Shown here piece after piece: positions 36,054-45,748 of a DNA stretch of 64,000 nucleotides; position 1 is the stretch's first letter, and each line of letters opens with the position of its first letter. Below the pieces are notes generated by a model. The model saw nothing but the letters and a program-made list of their open reading frames with translations, had not been told where the DNA came from and made no database searches. The translations under genes and the position numbers were made by a program. Origin of the DNA: Niebla homalea (lineage: Eukaryota; Ascomycota; Lecanoromycetes; Lecanorales; Ramalinaceae); assembly GCA_019925105.1 (NCBI GenBank), contig JAHGAU010000023.1, forward strand, positions 1 through 64,000, written 5' to 3'.

Positions 36054-39000
36054 TCAAGATCCGAGCTGTTCCGATGGTAGTTTTGTATCTGGTCTTGCCT
36101 CATAAATAAGACCCAATCCATGAGCATCCTCTGATGGTCCAGGTCCAACCTCTGAGTCTTCTTCGAGTACTTGAGACGTGTTAGGTGAGACATCGGTCCC
36201 GCTGTTGCCTTTGCTCTTCTGCTTCAATAGAGACGAGGCTCTTTGACTCCAACGCTTGGAGAACTTCGGCTTGGGTGATGGAGTATCATGGCAAGTGTCG
36301 ACTATAGACTGTGGCTCCTCCGATAGCACAACGGGGCTGGGCTCTTCTGCATCAATATTCTCCGGGTGCATAATTGGGTCCTTCTTTGACTTGCCCTGTG
36401 TCAACCATTGCCCAAGCTTAGGGAGTCTCTCATTCTCACTAAGTGACCTTTTCTGATTTTGGAATTGAGTGACAATATTAGCAACTTTGTCATTCGAGGT
36501 AATCATTTTGGGCCAATCCTTTGCGAAGTCAAGGGATCGCCAGATGTCCATCGATTCTTCAGCTGGAACATTGTCCACGTCGTCCATTGTTGATGGAGAA
36601 AACGACTTGACACTTTGCAGCTCCAACGTGGCGCTGGGATACTCCGAAAACCGTTGCCAACCTCTGCCGTCCTCCAACTGTCTCCAGCCGTCTTGAGTCT
36701 GACCAGCATCTGATCTCATCATCTGTTGTTGCTTGTCTTCCAGCGGGCTTGTCCACCATGTGCAGCCTGTTCCATGATTGAGGAAATACTGCCTCCCGTG
36801 TCGGGTATATCTCATCTCCCACATACCCGGAAGGCTCACTCTCTCATACTCGCAGGGATGCTCGTCTGATTCAGATCCACTTTTGAAGTTTCGGAATATT
36901 CTCCTCCCGTCTTTTGCAGTGCCTCTTACCCAATCACGAGGCAGCGGTTCGAGGAAGGAACCATCAGGATTCATTGTACACTCCGGGAGCAGGAATGGGT
37001 ATTCGCGGAACTCAACGTCCGCCGGATCATCAAGATCTAGCACTGGAATCTCAGTATGCGCAATATCGCCACCTTGAAACGACTCCCAATCAACTTCGTT
37101 TTCAGCAAGTCTCCAACCACTAGCATTATTCTTCAAGGAAGTGTTTTTCAAAAGACGATTTCTAGTCCACCAGGTGGTTCCGCGCCCATCGCGAGAGTAA
37201 TGCACCCAATATCTTCTATTGGCCAGGGTATATCGCATCTCCCAGTCTGGTCGCAGTACCCTCCTCTTCTCATTCAAAGGATGTGTCGATCTTTGTGTTC
37301 CAGTTCGCATATTCTTGTAAACGTTTCGGCCCTGTGTGTCAACCTCCAAGACCCAATCTTGAGGAAGCGGTTCGATGAAGCCTCGTTGTGTCTCTTCTCT
37401 AGCAGGCTTTGCTCGGTCTACCATGTCAAAAGAACGCCCGTCTATTGCCTTCCATCTAGTTTCTCCACTTTTGAGATTCCGATACTTCTTCCCTCGGTCA
37501 AAGTCCCATTCCACGTTCCACTCTGGCAGTAGTACCATTCGTTCAGCCTCAATCTGACGTCTCATAGGGTGATAATCGGTCGAAGATGGGGGATCGGTAT
37601 TGTGATTCATGTAGAACATTTGGCCATCCTCGGTACGACACAGTTCCCATCCAGCAGGCAACGCCATGAAGGTCGGTTTTATCCAATCAGGCGTAGTTTT
37701 CTTTTTGGCAACCCATATCTCTGAGCTCCCTGGGCGAGTATCGCATGTGTCCCCCGTCACGCGGTTCTCGTACCATGTCCGACCTTTGTCTGTTTTTTCC
37801 TCCCACCTTCGCGACAGCGGGGCGTCTATTATCCGCAGACACATCTCTTGATGCTCTGGCGGTTCCCAACTGTGTGTTCCATCACGATGGTCGACATAGA
37901 ATGGCACACCTGTAGTTGATTGGCATCGCTCATATCGAGCAACGAGTCTGCTGTCGATTGAATCACTCCTCGAGGACGCCTTTTTTGTCACCTTCCCCTC
38001 TTTGATGAGGGATCTGTTTTTGAATGGGGAAGTAGTCATTATAGCAGAATCGTGCAGTTTCGGGGAAACGCCTATACCAACCAGCGCCTGCTCCATGCCG
38101 CCCCGTATGCCTCTATTGTTCACTGCATTCTGAGAAATTTGCTCCACCGCAACTGACATGACTGCGGCAGCCCATGTTGGGGTGCCCACAATGAAGCCTG
38201 CCGTCAACCATGGGACTGCTTTCAGCCAAGCTAGGCCGGTGGGACTCTCCTCGTCATCGAATATGCCTTTGACTGCCTGGCGCACAGCCTCGAAATTGAG
38301 TTCTGGCTTTCCATCAGCGCCACGGCGGACGTATGAGTTTTCTACTCCCTTCCTGAGAGATAGTGACGACTCTAGAACGGTAAGGAACCAATGATCGCCG
38401 ACGGTATTCAGTCTCCTTAAGACGCCATCAGCCTCGGAGAGATCTCTTTTGATCCATTGTCTTTTCGGATAATGCATGGAGCGTGACGTGATGACATGCA
38501 AAGTCCTGTTGAGCGCTTTCTCGTTTCGAGTGATCACGGCCTGGTCACAGCCTCTGTAGTGATAGTATAATCTCGTTATAGCGAGTATAGAGCGGCAGAA
38601 GAAATCTCTCACCCATTCGTGAAGAGATTTGAGCTTGAATCGATAATAGGCAAGCCCTCCAATATCACGAAGCATGCTCAACACAGCGACCTGGCAATTG
38701 TTGCACCAGATATCATAATTATTGATGTGCATCCTATTCAGGCGACGGAAATGGTCATCCCCCACGGCCCTGATCTCATCGTCGGTCATCGCGGTGGCCC
38801 CCTGCCGATAACGGCGAAGTATCTGAGAGCGTTGCTGTTCGTCCCACTTGGACATTCGTAGCCCGGTACGTGTGGGATCATAGTGGCCACGCTGAAGCTC
38901 GAAGTACTGTTCTCCCACCTCAATGGCCCAATGCATTGTCGCGGTGAGACCGGACCTGCTCCGTTTGGAAGCTTGCTCTACCAAAGAGCTGAACTTCTCA

Positions 39001-39149
39001 GTAGGCGAGCAAGTCACAACGGAGATCTCTCGGACGTCACTACGATTGGCTAAACGTTGCTCCAACATCCTTTCCCTAAGCTCATCGTCGTCGTGAATTT
39101 CTTTGTGCTGGGCAGCCACAAGGCTTCCCATGTAATATGGGGTTTTCAT
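36054..39149 (-). CDS. 1031-residue protein: papain-like N-terminal domain plus about eight WW-like modules
   Basis: A single uninterrupted frame with ATG at 39149. Residues about 70-165 read MHWAIEVGEQYFEL, then TDDEIRAVGDDHF and NNYDIWCNNCQVAVLSMLRDIGG. This resembles the permuted papain/LRAT-like fold found in many fungal proteins, where a His (H73) and a Cys (C152 in NNCQ) would be catalytic; this is by motif only. A hydrophobic segment lies at about 308-335. From about 404 on there are WW-like modules near 404-430, 447-472, 498-527, 542-567, 595-624, 634-663, 736-765 and 774-803. Many keep LPxxW at the start but replace the second Trp/Pro (STHP, DEHP), and two end in TWWT. WW domains bind proline-rich peptides. 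The tail (from about 880) is Ser/Lys-rich and polar. Cellular role unknown; possibly a deubiquitinase-like or scaffold protein. Confidence 0.85.
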   Translation of the reverse strand: MKTPYYMGSLVAAQHKEIHDDDELRERMLEQRLANRSDVREISVVTCSPTEKFSSLVEQASKRSRSGLTATMHWAIEVGEQYFELQRGHYDPTRTGLRMSKWDEQQRSQILRRYRQGATAMTDDEIRAVGDDHFRRLNRMHINNYDIWCNNCQVAVLSMLRDIGGLAYYRFKLKSLHEWVRDFFCRSILAITRLYYHYRGCDQAVITRNEKALNRTLHVITSRSMHYPKRQWIKRDLSEADGVLRRLNTVGDHWFLTVLESSLSLRKGVENSYVRRGADGKPELNFEAVRQAVKGIFDDEESPTGLAWLKAVPWLTAGFIVGTPTWAAAVMSVAVEQISQNAVNNRGIRGGMEQALVGIGVSPKLHDSAIMTTSPFKNRSLIKEGKVTKKASSRSDSIDSRLVARYERCQSTTGVPFYVDHRDGTHSWEPPEHQEMCLRIIDAPLSRRWEEKTDKGRTWYENRVTGDTCDTRPGSSEIWVAKKKTTPDWIKPTFMALPAGWELCRTEDGQMFYMNHNTDPPSSTDYHPMRRQIEAERMVLLPEWNVEWDFDRGKKYRNLKSGETRWKAIDGRSFDMVDRAKPAREETQRGFIEPLPQDWVLEVDTQGRNVYKNMRTGTQRSTHPLNEKRRVLRPDWEMRYTLANRRYWVHYSRDGRGTTWWTRNRLLKNTSLKNNASGWRLAENEVDWESFQGGDIAHTEIPVLDLDDPADVEFREYPFLLPECTMNPDGSFLEPLPRDWVRGTAKDGRRIFRNFKSGSESDEHPCEYERVSLPGMWEMRYTRHGRQYFLNHGTGCTWWTSPLEDKQQQMMRSDAGQTQDGWRQLEDGRGWQRFSEYPSATLELQSVKSFSPSTMDDVDNVPAEESMDIWRSLDFAKDWPKMITSNDKVANIVTQFQNQKRSLSENERLPKLGQWLTQGKSKKDPIMHPENIDAEEPSPVVLSEEPQSIVDTCHDTPSPKPKFSKRWSQRASSLLKQKSKGNSGTDVSPNTSQVLEEDSEVGPGPSEDAHGLGLIYEARPDTKLPSEQLGS

Positions 39150-39653
39150 CTTGTGACGTGCTCACTGCCCGCAAATGGCAGATGCGCTTCCAAGGACCTT
39201 TATCGAGCTGCAATTTGTCACCGAATTCCTACAGGGATTTCAAGTTCTTACTATTTGCACTTGGGTGAAGGTTGAGAAAGAGATACTCGTTGGACGTCAC
39301 GTTGATAATCTGAAGAACGTGATTCGGCACCACCCTAAAGCACTGCCCCTTTAGGGTAGGATTCCACATGCTTAGCCCCCACGTCTAAGGTGGTAGTGAA
39401 ACAGCTATGCCGCAAGACTATCCTTGCGGGGGAGTGGGAAGCCGGAGCTAAGTGCGCAATCAATCGAATTTGATAGGTCAGTCTGGATGGTACGTTCGAT
39501 CCTTACCCAATTCCGTTCTACTCCGCCAGCCGCATGCATTAGTGCTGGCGAAGGGGGCCAGCCTCGGCGTCAATTGTGAAATGAGCTTCTGGCTTCTCTC
39601 ATCAGAAGCAAAAGCCATCCTGAAAGCTCAGACCGTCCTGGTCAAATTGGACT
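39150..39653. promoter_or_regulatory. Divergent intergenic region
   Basis: About 500 bp between the start of the WW-repeat gene (minus) and the start of a membrane-protein gene (plus), so it should hold both promoters. I see no individual site that I can name. Confidence 0.4.
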
Positions 39654-40582
39654 ATGAGCGCCCATCCATGGACTGGTGATCTCGCGAATGAGACGCAAGT
39701 CTATTCCCCGTGGCGACGCCGTCACCCATACGTCTTCTATCTCACCTTCGGCTTGGGATGGATATATTACCATACGCGGAAGGCTCTCGACATCGCTTTC
39801 GCACCATGGCCGTCCATGCATGACCCCATCAAGGCGTTACTCAACGTGCAAGACAGGGAGTTGGCGGATAGGCTAACGGAGAAGTGGACTGACGCGAAAA
39901 TGGGAGAATTGCAGTATGTCGGTGTGACGGTATGAAGTTCCGGCACACTGAAGAGAAACGGACAGTGTGCTAATGGGACGTCCAGAATGGGCTGGTCACC
40001 AGTACTGTCGCTTCAGCATTCTCTTGGGCCTCCATTCCGACTGATCCATGGAGTGTGAATGCATGCTGGATGAGCTCGCTAGTGCTCGCACTGACTGCCA
40101 TTAGTCTGGCCGCTCAACAGACAATTGGTCTCAATCGATTGCGCAGCTGTGAAAATGGATTGCTGAAGATCCGCCATCTGCTTGGTGAAGCCCCTGATAA
40201 TGGAGAGCGACATACGACAGTCTCGCACGGTTCAGATGACTCGAAAGACGGACCAAACAGGACTAGGATCAAGAGAAGTCAATTGTGGGCTTGGCAAACA
40301 CCAATCATGATGTCCAATTTCGCCATCTTGTTGTTCATCGTTGGTCTTATGATAGCCATCTTTGCGAGAGCAGCGGCAGCCATGGGAGATTGGTCGAAGC
40401 CTGACGCAAAGGTGCCATTCTCTGCATTTCCTGACTTAATTGAGAAGAATGACTGATGAATCTAGATCGCCGTTTTCTTTGGCGGTGCGACCATCTTTGC
40501 CGGGACCAACTATTTGGTCTGCTGGATAAGCTTGAATCGAGGCTCCCTGCTTTTATCGACTCAGCTCAAGCCCCCAGGCTGA
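39654..40582 (+). CDS. Fungal multi-pass membrane protein of unknown function
   Basis: Exons 39654-39929, 39986-40411 and 40466-40582 (introns 56 and 54 bp, all phase 0) give 272 residues. The ATG at 39654 begins MSAHPWTGD. Membrane segments: around ELQYVGVTNGLVTSTVASAF, SSLVLALTAISLAAQQT, PIMMSNFAILLFIVGLMIAI and the last exon IAVFFGGATIFAGTNYLVCW. The order (WP/WxxIP loop, AQQ helix, then two C-terminal helices) fits a family of unnamed fungal membrane proteins common in Dothideomycetes and Eurotiomycetes. Without the second intron the frame would end at DLIEKND and lose the last helix, which is why I prefer splicing. Function unknown. Shares its upstream region with the WW-repeat gene. Confidence 0.72.
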
Positions 40583-40901
40583 CTGGTCAGGAGACGGGTC
40601 AGAAGACGCCCAACGCCAACTGTTTGCCATCGAAATGGAGCATGTTATAAGCGTGGATGAGAGGGTAGAGTCTTATCACTCATCGTTTAGGAAATGAAAA
40701 CATTGGGTGTCATATGGGTGACTAACGATATCAATTAAAAAAGAACGCAAGACGAGCACACTCTGTGCGGTCGTGGGTCATGCTGTAGACGAACCCAGCG
40801 ACATTGTCTCCGCTAGTCCTCGCACTAACTACCGTCGAGCATATCCGAAATTGGGAATTTTCAGGATACGGAGTCGAGCCGCTCGCGGAGATTACCACTT
40901 G
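40583..40901. other. Convergent intergenic region
   Basis: Lies between two gene 3' ends. No feature seen apart from a short A-rich run at 40737-40746. Confidence 0.4.
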
Positions 40902-42888
40902 TTAAACTCCAATATCATCCAAGATGGAATTGATATAGCCGCATCTCTCAACGACCCTCTCCCACTCGACGCCCCGTTGTCTTTCGGATGCCACCGTATC
41001 ATTCTTAAGCAAGCCTGCGACTACCGGGCGGCTATTTTCAACTCCCTCGATGACCAACAATTCAATGGCGTCAGGGTTTGACAAGCTCAGAGTCTTAGCA
41101 GTCTGACCTCCATACGCCACAGGCCAGTCGTTGAAACTTTTTCCGGCACTCGCTACTGTCGGGTTCCCACTATATGCAAAGGCGGAAAAGCTACCGCTCA
41201 GTAGTACAGATAGCTCACGTTGGGGCTGGCTATTGTCCCCGCCCGCAGCCACGTCTTCGTTGAAGACGTAGGGGATATCTGAAAGATGGCTCACCGGCCC
41301 TTGAGGGACCCCCATATATTGCAAAGTTGGGGTATACTTGGTCTGATTCATTTCGTACAGGTGGATGTTCGTCGACTGCTCAACCCGATGATACTGCCAT
41401 GTGAAATCAATCACTGGGCATGTGAACCAGAGATTCATTTGCGCAGCGCGGTAGTGTTGTGCTGTAGCTGCCTCTCCGGGACGGACAAGGTGTGCGAAGT
41501 CCACGACGGGATAGAGCTGAAGTAAACGTTGCGAGGAGGCTGGTTGCAGACCTTTAATGTAGGATTCAAAGCTGGCGAAGACCTCTGAATCTTCAGTGAT
41601 GGTTGGCTGAACGTACCAAGCACCATCGTTGGTCATCCATGAGGCCATGATTGGAAACCCTGGACGTCATTAGTTGGCATCCATTTCCGTGATAAGTGAC
41701 GCGACTTACCTGTTACGACTGAGCCTTTTCGAAGTAACACCGATGGTCTGTCCATGATGTAGTCTCCATCCATAGTTGGATAGAAAACGAGCTCTCCAAA
41801 GGGTGGATGTAATGCCCTGGTCAACGTCACGGAAACATCTCTCAATTTCTTGAATGGGACATCTCGCATACACTCCACGACCTGCAAAGAGTCCGGATTG
41901 AACGTACCGCAGCCGACGCTTCTTGCCACTTCGGCGGTGTTGTCGGCTACGTAATCAGACATGATATTGAATGTCGTGCCTGTGCTGCCAGACATCATGC
42001 TAGCATACGTTTAGCCTGAAGAGATTTTTGGATGGATCACGGAATCATACACTGCCTTTTGAAATGGCACACCCTGACTACCTCCATAGGAAACCAGATG
42101 AAGTCCGACAGTCATGGCTCCAACGCTTTGCCCGACTGCCACGACATTGTCGGGATCGCCTCCAAAAGCCGGAATGTTATCACGTACCCCTGTTGATTTC
42201 CTTGTCATCATGGTGATTACTTATTTGCACCGCAGTGAAGACATACATTCGAAGGCCAGACGCTGATCGCGCAAGCCGACATTCATCTGTCTCGTGGACT
42301 TGAGAGCCTTATTGGCAGCAAATCCGAATACTAGGTCCTTGGTCAATGAGTTTGGCTAGACTGAGAAATTATCGACGTACCACCAAGACGGTAATTGATG
42401 CCAACGTAAACAATAGGCTGATCTTTCGCTTTCGCTAAGCTTACCATCCCATCAGGTGTATAGAGTTGATCTGATGCACTGCCGAGTGCATCACCACCAC
42501 CATGGAAATAGACCATGACTGGCAGCTTTGCTGAAGCTGCCGTGCCGGTCGAGCGTGCGATGCGCAAGCTCAAACAGTTTTCGCTTACGTTGGTAATGGG
42601 GCTTGTGAATGGAAGTGGTGGTCCGCCTTCAGCTTGCGGGCACCATGCTCCAGCGCTCGTGGCATTCACGATAGTGCCAGGCTGTGGTAAATATGGAGCA
42701 GGCGGGGCGAAACGACGTGGGCCTGAAGTATCATGGGCGTAGAAGATGTTCTGAAAATGTTCCACGCCATTGACATAACTGCCTTGGTAGGAGATCCGGG
42801 TGGTGTGATTGGGTACTACAGGAGTTGAAGTAACGGACAGATTTGTTAACAACGTCAAGGGCAAGAATGCACTGCCGTTGAGTAACAT
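40902..42888 (-). CDS. Carboxylesterase type B, secreted
   Basis: Exons 42888-42381, 42330-42247, 42189-42051, 41999-41710 and 41659-40902 give 592 residues. Introns are 50, 50, 51 and 57 bp, GT-AG, and phases fit. The ATG at 42888 gives a signal peptide-like start (MLLNGSAFLPLTLLTNLSVTS). Alpha/beta-hydrolase features in order: NVSENCLSLRI, VMVYFHGGGD (oxyanion hole), NYRLGVFGFAA, NVGLRDQRLAFEW, FGGDPDNVVAVGQSVGA with the nucleophile Ser in GQSVG (usually GESAG), and SHLSDIPYVFN with the catalytic His. The splice at 42050 (GTATGA...GCTAG) removes an in-frame TAA and restores FQKAVMMSGSTG, where relatives have a MESG box. It should hydrolyse esters outside the cell; substrate unknown. Several N-glycosylation sequons are present. 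Appears intact. Confidence 0.9.
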
Positions 42889-43570
42889 AGCTGCAAGGAT
42901 AGCAGCTTATGGAATCAAGAGCAGCATGACGGACGGTCTTAAGACGCCATCGAAGTACGCCATACTTGAACGAATCCCTCTGCGCTCAGATGGTACATAT
43001 GGCGATAAGACCGTTACGATCGTTGACCTGTGAAGAAGTATCCATATTGAATGCAATGAACGAAGGTTTTTGGTGGAATTCTTTCGTTTGAAACGACTGA
43101 TGTCGACACTGGGAATCAAGACGTCAAAAGCAGATGTTGAAGGATGATGAGTTTTGTGAGAAGCACCACGATGATGTGATGTCAGGATGGAGGCCTGCAG
43201 GCGCAACCGTTGCACCAGTCGCCCAGTACGGCAAGGATCAAAAGCCTCGCCTTGCACGCGCCCTGCAATGATGCATTCCTAATGAGATCAAATGGCGCCT
43301 TCGCATCAACCGGGAAGGTCAATTCTCAGATGACATGCGCTGTGATGGAAAGGAGGCTGAAATTTGGACCGCCGATGCGGCTGGATCAGTCAACACCATG
43401 AGTGACGGAGAAGGGGTCTCATCGAGCCAAGCATCGATAGAGACAATTTACGCGCCGAGGTAGTACAAGGAAGTGTTTGCCTTTTCTATCCGAAGAATCC
43501 TCGCACCAGCGTCTGATGAGTGGCCTCTGCTAAATGATTGCTTTTGATGATCAAGTTGATCGTCTACTAG
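42889..43570. other. Intergenic, no gene recognised
   Basis: Upstream of the carboxylesterase, so it should contain its promoter. No other signal seen. Confidence 0.45.
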
Positions 43571-43787
43571 AAGGGGTGACCCCCCCAGCCGGACAGATCA
43601 AGGAGCAGGACAGTACAGATAATACGCACCCTGTGCTGAACGTTGTGGCGTGAAGTGCCTTACCAGAGCGTTAAGCTCCGGATGCTCCTCCCGGCGGAGT
43701 GTCATGCGCATTTAGAACCCCCGTAGGGTATTATCTGTACTGTCCGGCTTAAGGTACCTTAGTGATCTGTCCGGTTGGGGGGTGACA
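43571..43787. mobile_element. Short inverted-repeat element, copy A (MITE-like)
   Basis: About 215 bp. The outer left end reads AAGGGGTGACCCCCCCAGCC followed by GGACAG; the right end has CTGTCCGGTTGGGGGG, its imperfect complement. An inner inverted repeat pairs GGACAGTACAGATAATAC with GTATTATCTGTACTGTCC (written with a 1-2 base offset). No coding capacity. The same unit occurs twice near 50.5-50.9 kb. Confidence 0.75.
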
Positions 43788-43949
43788 CGGCCGGACCCGC
43801 TCTCGTGTTGGCCATGTGCGTGATTAAGCATTTTCAGCTCAATCTTCAATTCAAAATTCAAACGACGGGAGCTTTCAGGGTGACAAAATTGCCAGCTACA
43901 TCAACGGAGACTACCTAACACTCGAATGCATAGTTCCTATTGGACAATC

Positions 43950-44507
43950 CCAAGGGATCTTTCAGTACAATACGAGTTTCGCGGCCCCACCGCCTCCGGA
44001 CGGGAAAGAGGAGCCGACTTGGGATGCATTGATACCAAGTACGAGGCCCGAGTCCTCGACGCTGGCGATTGCGAAACTGACAGGATGGCACTACCGTAGA
44101 TGGGCTTGGATATGTCAACCACAGCGATCTAGGGATACACGTACTCACAGCGTTTCGCCAACTAAATTGTCTTGTGAGTCTTCCATTTTTAATCTGGCCA
44201 GATGCCGAATGAAGCACAGTACACGATTCGAAGAATCTTCTATTCACAAGCGGGAGAAGGGAAACTCGAAGCATTTGATTTAGGGAAGGCACGAATGCCG
44301 CACATGGCTCATTGCTTCGATTACTTGCGACAGGGAATCACTTGTTCCGCAGACTCGACAGTGGAGCCCGCGATGGACGAAGAGAACGGGTTTCTTGGTC
44401 CTGGTTTCGAGAGACAATGTCGGGACTTTGATCAGTTGAAGCAATGGGCGGATAACCACCGAGCTTTCGACGCTCATGGTTTTTTGGCGAAGGCAGCGCA
44501 CCCTTGA
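43950..44507 (+). pseudogene. UstYa-like (DUF3328) protein, degenerate
   Basis: Three pieces match the order of UstYa-family proteins, which help cyclise ribosomal peptides and act in other fungal metabolite pathways. First, SFAAPPPPDGKEEPTWDALIP (about 43975-44040). Second, 44084-44173: GYVNHSDLGIHVLTAFRQLNCL. Third, 44202-44507: RMPHMAHCFDYLRQGITCSAD, ending at a stop at 44507. UstYa proteins carry two HxxHC motifs; the second (HMAHC) is kept but the first is FRQLNC instead of FHQLHC. The gap between pieces two and three is only 28 bp with GTGAGT and CCAG ends, too short for a normal intron. The join of pieces one and two does not keep phase. No membrane anchor is seen upstream, where element copy A lies. 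Confidence 0.6.
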
Positions 44508-44947
44508 GACCCTTCTCGCTCATTCGCGCCTTTTCGTACACCGATTTACTTGGCCAGCAGCTATCAAATCAATGATCCCCTTCGACACGTTACCTAACAT
44601 CGTAGTGCGATCATACGAGCACATTCATGGTTCAGCTGTCAGTCATCTAAGGCTCATCAAGCTCGGTCTTACTCGCCTTTCTGAACTTGAATATGCGAAA
44701 GCTTACTTCTAGCCTATTGTCTCCATCAAACCCTATCCCTCTAGATGAACTTGTTCGCCTTCCGCCTGCTCAGTCTGGCCTTCTTGAGCGTCGACTGGAC
44801 TTTGTCCGAGAGCTGTGTGTCAATGGCGTCATGAGAGTTGGCGACGGTTTCATCGCAGTCTTCGGAGAAAAGGCTCTTGAGTCCCAATTTCCCAAGATTT
44901 GTTTAGTTTGTTTACCGTCCAGGCCTTGCATCCTTCTGTCAATCCAT
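44508..44947. other. Intergenic, no gene recognised
   Basis: Short overlapping frames only. Confidence 0.4.
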
Positions 44948-45748
44948 CTACCAACGCATAACTTCGAGACCCGGGATCGACAAACTACCAGCTACGCAAG
45001 TCAACGCAGACTGTTCGTACTTGATCGTTGCGGAAGACGCCTCCGGGACAATCTCCAGTACCTCCAAACCATGATGCGTTCCAAGATCTTCAATCGACTG
45101 TACCGCAAAAGGTCTCCCACCACAGTCCTGAACCCTATGAGCATACTTTGCCAATACAGAAGCCATTCACAAACGGCGGATTCTCTATCAATCGCAAGCC
45201 AAGATCATCGAGCGTACGCAAGGGCGCCTCACCCACACACACAATCCCCACAAGATCGATCCCCACCCAGATCCACGCCACCCATTTAGCTTCAGTACCG
45301 AACGGTAAGACTCGAAGACCCATGTCTGAATCCACGATAGCTTCCCAGACTGCAGTTATGAGGGCCCAAGGCAGATCGCCTTCCGGCTCGATGCGACGAC
45401 CTATGTGTGTCCCGTCCACGTACCGCTGTTGGTTCTCTGATTGTCATAAGCTGCGAGATCCATTTGGTCGAGAACGCCCGTGTAAGGAACACCAGTCTGA
45501 GATGTGATTCCGGGGCGATAACGAAAGGCGATTTCGAAGCGTCGACCGGTCTGGGGGATGCGGACGAGGAGCCTCCCGATATTATCTTGCCGTTTTCCGA
45601 GGCTTGGGAATGTCAACCATGTTTGCGGGTTCAGATGCTCGCCATTGTGTGACGCCGACGCTACAGATTGAAATGTCATGAATGCGCCGAGCAGCAGACT
45701 GAAAAATGGACGCACTTTAAAATCCAGCAGGGACCGCGTTATGGACAT
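44948..45748 (-). CDS. Hypothetical secreted protein, gene model uncertain
   Basis: The ATG at 45748 starts MSITRSLLDFKVRPFFSLLLGAFMTFQSVASA, a likely signal peptide with a long n-region. The frame continues to DLAAYDNQRTNS near 45420. An intron of about 73 bp (GTACGT...CTGCAG) would join it to VWEAIVDSDMGLRVLPFGTEAKWVAWIWVGIDLVG and LRTLDDLGLRL. A further shift near 45150 leads to KYAHRVQDCGGRPFAVQSIEDLG and the end at 44948. The last shift needs either a frameshift or an intron I cannot place. I recognise no family. The pieces share direction and composition, so a real or recently broken gene is likely. Confidence 0.45.

Noticed and set aside
42011..42051. Carboxylesterase judged a pseudogene because of an in-frame TAA
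   Set aside because: A 51-bp GT-AG intron (42000-42050) removes the stop, keeps phase and restores the family motif.
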